Shown piece by piece: positions 59,165-64,000 of a DNA stretch of 64,000 nt (its first letter is position 1; each line of letters begins with the position of its first letter). Where the stretch lies: NCBI RefSeq assembly GCF_028532725.1, contig NZ_JAQKGU010000006.1, forward strand, positions 1 through 64,000. The letters run 5' to 3'. Source of the DNA: Desulfovibrio sp. Fe33. GTDB taxonomy: Bacteria; Desulfobacterota; Desulfovibrionia; Desulfovibrionales; Desulfovibrionaceae. Both the position numbers and the translations under genes were made by a program. The notes below the pieces were generated by a model. That model made no database searches, had not been told where the DNA came from, and worked only from the letters and a program-made list of their open reading frames with translations.

Positions 59165-60424
59165 ATGGACATTCGCGAACAGATGGTGGAGATGGGCAAG
59201 CGCGCCAAGGCGGCGTCGCGCAAGCTTTCCGCGTCCTCGGGCAAGGCCCGGCAGGACGCCTTGCTGATTCTGGCCGACCTGCTGGAATCCGAGGCCCCGG
59301 CCATCGGTGAGGCCAACCGGCTCGATCTCGACGCGGCGGCGGAGCGCGGACTGGACAAGGCGCGCGTACAGCGGCTGACCATTTCCGAGAAGGTCCTCAA
59401 TTCCATGATAAAGGGATGCCGCGACGTGGCGGCCATGGCGGACCCCGTGGGCGAGATCGAGTCCATGGTCAAGCGGCCCAACGGAATGCTCGTGGGCCGT
59501 ATGCGCGTGCCCCTCGGCGTGGTGGCCATGATCTACGAATCCCGGCCCAACGCCACGGTTGACGCGGGCATCCTCTGCCTCAAAGCGGGCAACGCGGTCA
59601 TCCTGCGCGGCGGTTCCGAGGCCTTCCACTCCAACACCTGCCTCGCCGGGCTCATGCATCGCGCCTTGGAGCAGGCCGGACTGCCTCGCGACGCGGTTCA
59701 GGTGCCGTCCACCACGGATCGCGAGGCCGTGACCGAATTGCTCAAACTGGAAGAGTACATCGACGTGGTCATCCCGCGCGGCGGCGAAGGGCTCATCCGC
59801 GCCGTGACCAGCCAGGCGACCATGCCGGTTCTCAAGCACTACAAGGGCGTGTGCCACATATTTGCCGATGCCGGGTGCGACGTGGCCAAGGCCGTGCCCA
59901 TTGTCGAGAACGCCAAGATGCAGTACCCGAGCGGCTGCAACGCCCTGGAATGCCTGCTCGTCCACAAGGACGCGGCCGGGGAGTTGCTGCCCAGGGTGGC
60001 CGAGGCCATCGGCCCCAAGGGCGTGAAGTTCAAGGCGTGTCCCGGTTCACTGCCCCTGCTCGGGAAATACGCCGAGCCCGCGGTGGATGCGGATTGGGGT
60101 TTCGAGTTCCTGGATCTGGTTTTGGCGGTCAAGATCGTGGACGGACTGGACGAGGCCATGGACCACATCGCCCGGTACGGCTCCAACCACACGGAAGCCA
60201 TCCTGTCCGAGGACTACGCCCACTGTATGCGTTTCATCCGCGAGGTGGACGCCTCCCTGGTAGTGGCCAACGCGACCACCAGGTTCAACGACGGAGCCCA
60301 GCTCGGCCTCGGCGCGGAGATCGGCATTTCCACTTCCAAGCTCCACGCCTATGGTCCCATGGGCATCAAGGAGCTGACCAGCGCCAAGTTCGTTCTGCTG
60401 GGCGAAGGGCAAATCCGCGAATAG
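59165..60424 (+). CDS. proA: Glutamate-5-semialdehyde dehydrogenase (gamma-glutamyl phosphate reductase)
   Basis: This 419-residue NADPH enzyme reduces gamma-glutamyl phosphate in proline synthesis. It has the aldehyde dehydrogenase fold with VVAMIYESRPNATVDAG (120-135), catalytic C258 in YPSGCNALE and IPRGGEGLI. Full length for the family. ATG 59165 with AAGGAGAT upstream. It has its own promoter and terminator, so nadD is a separate or read-through unit. proB is not in the window. Confidence 0.94.
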   Translation: MDIREQMVEMGKRAKAASRKLSASSGKARQDALLILADLLESEAPAIGEANRLDLDAAAERGLDKARVQRLTISEKVLNSMIKGCRDVAAMADPVGEIESMVKRPNGMLVGRMRVPLGVVAMIYESRPNATVDAGILCLKAGNAVILRGGSEAFHSNTCLAGLMHRALEQAGLPRDAVQVPSTTDREAVTELLKLEEYIDVVIPRGGEGLIRAVTSQATMPVLKHYKGVCHIFADAGCDVAKAVPIVENAKMQYPSGCNALECLLVHKDAAGELLPRVAEAIGPKGVKFKACPGSLPLLGKYAEPAVDADWGFEFLDLVLAVKIVDGLDEAMDHIARYGSNHTEAILSEDYAHCMRFIREVDASLVVANATTRFNDGAQLGLGAEIGISTSKLHAYGPMGIKELTSAKFVLLGEGQIRE

Positions 60425-60450
60425 CCGGACCGACACATATTGTTGCATTG

Positions 60451-60481
60451 AACGGGCCGTCCTCGGGGGCGGCCCGTTTTT
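60451..60481 (+). terminator. Rho-independent terminator of proA
   Basis: Stem aacgggccg/cggcccgtt (60451-60459 with 60470-60478) followed by T to 60481. Confidence 0.85.
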
Positions 60482-60572
60482 GTGCGCCCGCTGCGCCGCG
60501 CGGCGTATTCCCGGCTTCGGCTTGCGGGCTCGGCCCATCAGGGCTATCGTTATGTCATAAAGGAGACAGGCA

Positions 60573-61235
60573 GTGAAGATCGGCATACTCGGCGGCAGTT
60601 TCAACCCGGTGCATACCGGCCATGTGCGCATGGCGGTGGAGGTTCACGAGCAGCTCGGCCTGGACCGGGTCGAGTTGGTTCCGGCCGCCGAACCGCCCCA
60701 TAAGCCAAGCGGGGGGCTGCTGCCCTTCGAGCTGCGGCTGGATTTGGTGCGCCGGGCCATCGAAGGCATTCCCGGGTTGGGAGCCAATCCGCTGGAGGCG
60801 GAGCGGTCCGGCCCGTCGTTCACCTGCGACACCCTGACATGCTACCGCACCGAGCGGCCTGACAATGAGCTGTATTTCATCCTGGGCGCGTCCACCTTTC
60901 TGGAGCTGCGCAATTGGCGTCGCGGGTTGGAAATACCGACTCTGGCGTCACTCGTGGTGGTCAACCGATGGGAGGCCGCGGAGGCGGTGGCCGGATTCGT
61001 GGCCGAGCAGTGGCCCGAGGCGACGCTTGAGGGCGAGGGCGTTTGGCGGATGCCCGGGGGCAACGAGATCAGGTTGCTGGACATACCCCGTCTGGACATC
61101 AAGGGCGGGCATATCCGACGCCGCTGGTTGGACCGCCGCAACTTGAGCCTGCTTGTCCCGGATGGCGTGCGGGCGTTGCTTGAGGACCGTGCCGAAGAAA
61201 TCGCGCGATGCTGGGGAGAACGCCGGACGATCTGA
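60573..61235 (+). CDS. nadD: Nicotinate-nucleotide adenylyltransferase
   Basis: The 220-residue enzyme adenylates nicotinate mononucleotide in NAD synthesis. It starts with the nucleotidyltransferase motif GGSFNPVHTGH (7-17), has PAAEPPHKP near residue 38 and ends with the GGHIRRRWLDRRNLSLLVPDGV segment that replaces the usual ISST.IR motif. GTG start at 60573 with AAAGGAGA upstream. Converges with the GT9 gene. Confidence 0.92.
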   Translation: MKIGILGGSFNPVHTGHVRMAVEVHEQLGLDRVELVPAAEPPHKPSGGLLPFELRLDLVRRAIEGIPGLGANPLEAERSGPSFTCDTLTCYRTERPDNELYFILGASTFLELRNWRRGLEIPTLASLVVVNRWEAAEAVAGFVAEQWPEATLEGEGVWRMPGGNEIRLLDIPRLDIKGGHIRRRWLDRRNLSLLVPDGVRALLEDRAEEIARCWGERRTI

Positions 61236-61286
61236 CCGTCCGCCGAACCGTCCCGTTTCCTTCCTTTTGCGGGCGATGCCCCGCTT

Positions 61287-62309
61287 TTATCGAAGATATT
61301 TGCCGAGCGAGGCGTGGACCGCGTCGAAGACCGACTCCGGCGTGGTTTGGGTCATGCACTCGAAGCCCCTGGGGCATTGCCTGGCCCCGTGCAGGGAGCA
61401 GGGGCGGCAGGGCAGCTCCCGTTCCAGGACGACGTCCTCGGGTCCGGCCGGGTAGAATCCCCAGACTTTGGCCGTGGGACCGAAAATGGCGACAACCGGC
61501 GTGGATACGCCGCAGGCCAGGTGCATGGGGCCGGAATCGCCCGTGACCAGCAGATCGGCCTCGTGAAGCAGCCCGCAGGTCTCGCGCAGGTTCGTGGCGT
61601 TTGTCAGGTCGCGGTCGTGCCCTTTGCGGAGCGGATTTTCGCTTCTGCCCACCACGAACCAGTTGACGTCCGCTGCGTCGAGCAGGGCGCACAGCCGCAG
61701 CCAGTTCTCGGCGGGCCACTGTTTGGCCGGGTGGGTGGCGTAAGGGTGCAGGGCGACCAGAGGTCTGTTCTTCGCGATGGGGGCGAGCCGCCGGGCCGCG
61801 TCTGACTTTTCGGTCTCGGTCAGGTAAATGCGCGGGAGCAGGGCTTCGCGCGGGGGCGCGGTTTCGTCCAGCGCCAGGGCGTATCTCTGGGGGACGTTGA
61901 GGGCTTCGAGCCTGCGCCGGAACCGTTCGGCGCGGGTGCGCTCGAACAGGCGGCGGGTCAGGCTGAATTTGGGGTAGCGGCGCACCTCTCCATGCCAGCG
62001 CAGGGCGAGCAGGCGGGAACGCAATGTGCCGTGCAGGTCCACAAGGACGTTTCCGGCATATTGCCGGGCCAGTTCGCCGGTGCGGCGAAACCACCCCGCG
62101 TCGGTCAGGTCGGCTTTGGAAAGGCCCACGGTTCCGGCCACGGCGGGATGGTTTTCCAGCAGGGGCAGGTTGGCCTCCCTGGTCACGAAAATGAAGGAGG
62201 TTCCGGCCGTTTCATGCCAGTGGGCCAGGACGCCCGTGGCCAGCGCCACGTCGCCCATGTGCCCGAGGCGGAAGGCCACGGCGGGTTGCTCTGCTGCGCG
62301 TGAATCCAT
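61287..62309 (-). CDS. Glycosyltransferase family 9 (heptosyltransferase-like)
   Basis: The 340-residue protein has the GT9 two-domain layout: VAFRLGHMGDVALATGVL at the start, VDLHGTLRSRLLAL near residue 93, LHPYATHPAKQWPAENW near 180 and the ADP-heptose site LLVTGDSGPMHLACGVSTPVVAIFGPT near 255. It probably adds heptose to the LPS inner core. Four cysteines near the C-terminus (CRPC, QCPRGFEC) look like a small metal site seen in some GT9 proteins. ATG 62309 chosen over a longer frame. Confidence 0.88.
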   Translation of the reverse strand: MDSRAAEQPAVAFRLGHMGDVALATGVLAHWHETAGTSFIFVTREANLPLLENHPAVAGTVGLSKADLTDAGWFRRTGELARQYAGNVLVDLHGTLRSRLLALRWHGEVRRYPKFSLTRRLFERTRAERFRRRLEALNVPQRYALALDETAPPREALLPRIYLTETEKSDAARRLAPIAKNRPLVALHPYATHPAKQWPAENWLRLCALLDAADVNWFVVGRSENPLRKGHDRDLTNATNLRETCGLLHEADLLVTGDSGPMHLACGVSTPVVAIFGPTAKVWGFYPAGPEDVVLERELPCRPCSLHGARQCPRGFECMTQTTPESVFDAVHASLGKYLR

Positions 62310-62439
62310 GCCCGTCCTGTTCGCCTCAATCGTCTTGGAAGTCAAGCCTGTTGCGTGTTGCGCAGGTCCGTGGCATCTGGTACATCCATCGGTAAGGTAC
62401 AGTGTTCGATCCTCTCTTTTCCAGGAAGTGACAAGATCC

Positions 62440-63492
62440 ATGGTTGAACTAATTCTCGCCGTCGGCGTGGCCGTCTTCGTGTCTGCGTTTTGTTCCGTGG
62501 CCGAAGCGGCTCTTTACTCCATGAGTTGGGCCGACATTCAGAAGCTCAAGGACAGCGGCCGCAAGTCCGCGCTTTTGCTTCATAGTCTCCGTTCGAAAAT
62601 CGATGAGCCCATCACGGCCATCCTGACGCTGAACACCTGCGCGCACACCGCGGGAGCCGCCGTGGCCGGGTGGGCCTGGGCCAAATTGTACGGCGACGAC
62701 ACGCTTTGGCTCTTTACACTTTGCTTTACAGTAATTATTCTCATCTTCACGGAGATCATGCCGAAGACCATCGGTGTGCTCTATTCGGATGTGATCGCTC
62801 CCATTTTGGCTCGTCCCCTCAAGGGGATGGTCTGGGTGTTCAAGCCGATCATCGCGGTCATGGGGCTGTTGTCCAAGGCCGTGAAGCATCGGGAGTCCAA
62901 GCCGGACCACACCGAGGACGACATCAGGGCCATCGTCAGCCTGACGCGGCGTTCCGGGGTGATAAAGCCGTATGAGGAGACGTCCATTCGGAACATCCTC
63001 TCCCTGGACTGCAAGACGGTCCGGCAGATCATGACCCCGAGGACCGTGGTTTTTTCCCTGTCGTCGGACATGACCGTGGCCCAGGCCCGGGAGGAACATC
63101 CGAACTGGCCCCACAGCCGCATCCCGGTCTTTGACGAGGACCCGGAGGACATTGTGGGCGTGGTCTATCGGCGGGTGGTGCTCGAAGCCCTCGCCGACGA
63201 CAAGGACGAGCTCAAGCTGGCCGACATCATGCGTCCGGTGCGGTTCGTTCTGGAGACCGTCACCCTGGACAAGCTCCTGGTGCAGTTTCTGGGCAGCCGG
63301 ATGCATCTGGCCGTGGTCCTGGACGAATACGGCGGGGTGGCCGGGGTGGTCACGCTGGAAGATGTCCTCGAAGAGATCCTCGGCAGCGAAATTGTTGACG
63401 AGACCGACCAGGTGGTGGATATGCGGGAACTTGCCCGCACGCAGCGCGACGAATTGACCCGCGCCCGCAACGGTTCGGCGGATAAGAAATAG
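62440..63492 (+). CDS. CNNM/HlyC-type membrane protein with CBS pair
   Basis: The 350-residue protein has a DUF21 transmembrane domain (about 1-150; FCSVAEAALYSMS and EIMPKTIGVLYSD are typical) and two CBS domains (about 195-315: IMTPRTVVFSLSSDMTVAQA, HSRIPVFDEDPEDIVGVVYRR, LDEYGGVAGVVTLEDVLEEILG). The C-terminal CorC/HlyC domain is missing, so it is a short form. CNNM proteins transport Mg2+, probably Na+-coupled. ATG 62440 with AGGAAG upstream; ccmE follows after 29 bp. Confidence 0.88.
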   Translation: MVELILAVGVAVFVSAFCSVAEAALYSMSWADIQKLKDSGRKSALLLHSLRSKIDEPITAILTLNTCAHTAGAAVAGWAWAKLYGDDTLWLFTLCFTVIILIFTEIMPKTIGVLYSDVIAPILARPLKGMVWVFKPIIAVMGLLSKAVKHRESKPDHTEDDIRAIVSLTRRSGVIKPYEETSIRNILSLDCKTVRQIMTPRTVVFSLSSDMTVAQAREEHPNWPHSRIPVFDEDPEDIVGVVYRRVVLEALADDKDELKLADIMRPVRFVLETVTLDKLLVQFLGSRMHLAVVLDEYGGVAGVVTLEDVLEEILGSEIVDETDQVVDMRELARTQRDELTRARNGSADKK

Positions 63493-63521
63493 CATCAGCC
63501 GCGCTCCGCGCAAGGAAACAT

Positions 63522-63962
63522 ATGGCCAAGAGTTCCAACAAGATCGTGTACGCCGTCGCCCTGGCGCTGTTCCTGGGCGGCCTTTCCTATCTCATCTTCT
63601 CGGGCCTGACCCAGGATTCGGTGTATTTTCTCAACGTGACCGAGGCCCTGGCGCAGGATCGGGCCGAGATCGGCAACGCACGCCTGTTCGGCAAGGTGTC
63701 GCCCGCCGGGCTGTCCATCGCCGACGGCAAGCTCGGAGCCGATTTCGATCTGGTGGACAAGATGCAGGGAGACAAGGCGTTGCGGGTGCAGTACAAGGGC
63801 GCCTTGCCGGACACCTTCAAGGCGGATGTCGAGGTCATCGTGGAGGGGAAGTTCTCCCCGGACGGCCGTGTCTTCGTGGCCAGGACCCTTGTGACCAAGT
63901 GCCCTTCAAAGTATGAAGAACAGAGCAAAGAGATGGAGATGCAGAAGGGGCAGGCTGGTTAG
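63522..63962 (+). CDS. ccmE: Cytochrome c maturation haem chaperone CcmE, Cys-type
   Basis: The 146-residue protein has one N-terminal membrane anchor (IVYAVALALFLGGLSYLIF), a periplasmic OB-fold and, near the end, TKCPSKYEE with C127 and Y131. Standard CcmE binds haem through His in HxxxY; this CxxxY form is known from archaea and from Desulfovibrio, where the Ccm system lacks CcmH. It carries haem to the CcmF ligase. Start ATG 63522; the ribosome site is AAGGAA. Further ccm genes are expected past the window end. Confidence 0.92.
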   Translation: MAKSSNKIVYAVALALFLGGLSYLIFSGLTQDSVYFLNVTEALAQDRAEIGNARLFGKVSPAGLSIADGKLGADFDLVDKMQGDKALRVQYKGALPDTFKADVEVIVEGKFSPDGRVFVARTLVTKCPSKYEEQSKEMEMQKGQAG

Positions 63963-64000
63963 TGAAATCTTTTTCACATGATTGCGTCCCGGTTTATTCC

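Noticed and set aside
1-64000. tRNA, rRNA, CRISPR array or prophage genes
   Set aside because: None seen by eye: no regularly spaced identical repeats with unique spacers, no cloverleaf-like sequence with a TTCGA arm that I could support, and no phage structural genes.

Overview
The window reads as a stretch of chromosome from a Gram-negative, strictly anaerobic member of the Desulfovibrionales (Desulfovibrio or Pseudodesulfovibrio-like). The evidence is high GC, dense gene packing, hydrogenase maturation genes, an oxygen-sensitive class III ribonucleotide reductase, indolepyruvate:ferredoxin oxidoreductase, a CcmE with the CxxxY haem-binding motif known from desulfovibrios, and lipid A and heptose genes. 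I found no rRNA, tRNA, CRISPR array or prophage. The first ~97 bases are the end of an IS481-family insertion sequence that sits inside a dispersed hairpin repeat.

Layout: 1-12 kb holds a hydrogenase endopeptidase/hypC pair, a ThDP enzyme, isocitrate dehydrogenase, a sirtuin, TrpB2 behind a structured leader, a META lipoprotein, a secreted NagZ-like hydrolase, a rhomboid protease and a ZnuCB-type metal importer followed by two cysteine-rich proteins. 12.2-19.4 kb is one minus-strand operon, livG-livF-livH-livM-livK-creatininase-asparaginase-GntR, with a good promoter and a perfect palindrome at its start. It looks like a self-regulated system for importing and hydrolysing an amide compound. 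20-34 kb carries single genes (zinc-ribbon protein, a large unknown helical protein, purU, gmhA, nrdG-nrdD, an MscS channel, a metallophosphoesterase, an amino acid permease) separated by repeat-rich gaps. 34.3-36.9 kb is a GntR/FMN 2-hydroxyacid dehydrogenase/TauE operon with a TTGGT-type operator.

37-46.5 kb is an envelope region: GT2, lpxB, Gfo/Idh oxidoreductase, BON lipoprotein, ArnT-like transferase, PAP2 phosphatase and a flagellin-type Maf glycosyltransferase. At 46.6-48.9 kb is the most unusual gene: a cysteine synthase fused to a cysteinyl-tRNA synthetase-like domain that has lost its zinc ligands, HIGH and KMSKS motifs. An AT-richer OafA-type acyltransferase and a CAT-family acetyltransferase follow, then a periplasmic MsrAB, a SLOG-like protein, a four-gene run (TPR protein, iorA, iorB, sigma-54 activator), proA-nadD, a GT9 transferase, a CNNM/CBS protein and ccmE.

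Two families of dispersed non-coding repeats fill most intergenic gaps over 250 bp. Family A is a long homopurine/homopyrimidine hairpin (copies near 0.1, 23.8, 25.9 and 26.1 kb). Family B is a ~110-160 bp unit with several small palindromes (copies near 24.1, 32.3, 32.4, 32.6, 51.8 and 54.0 kb).
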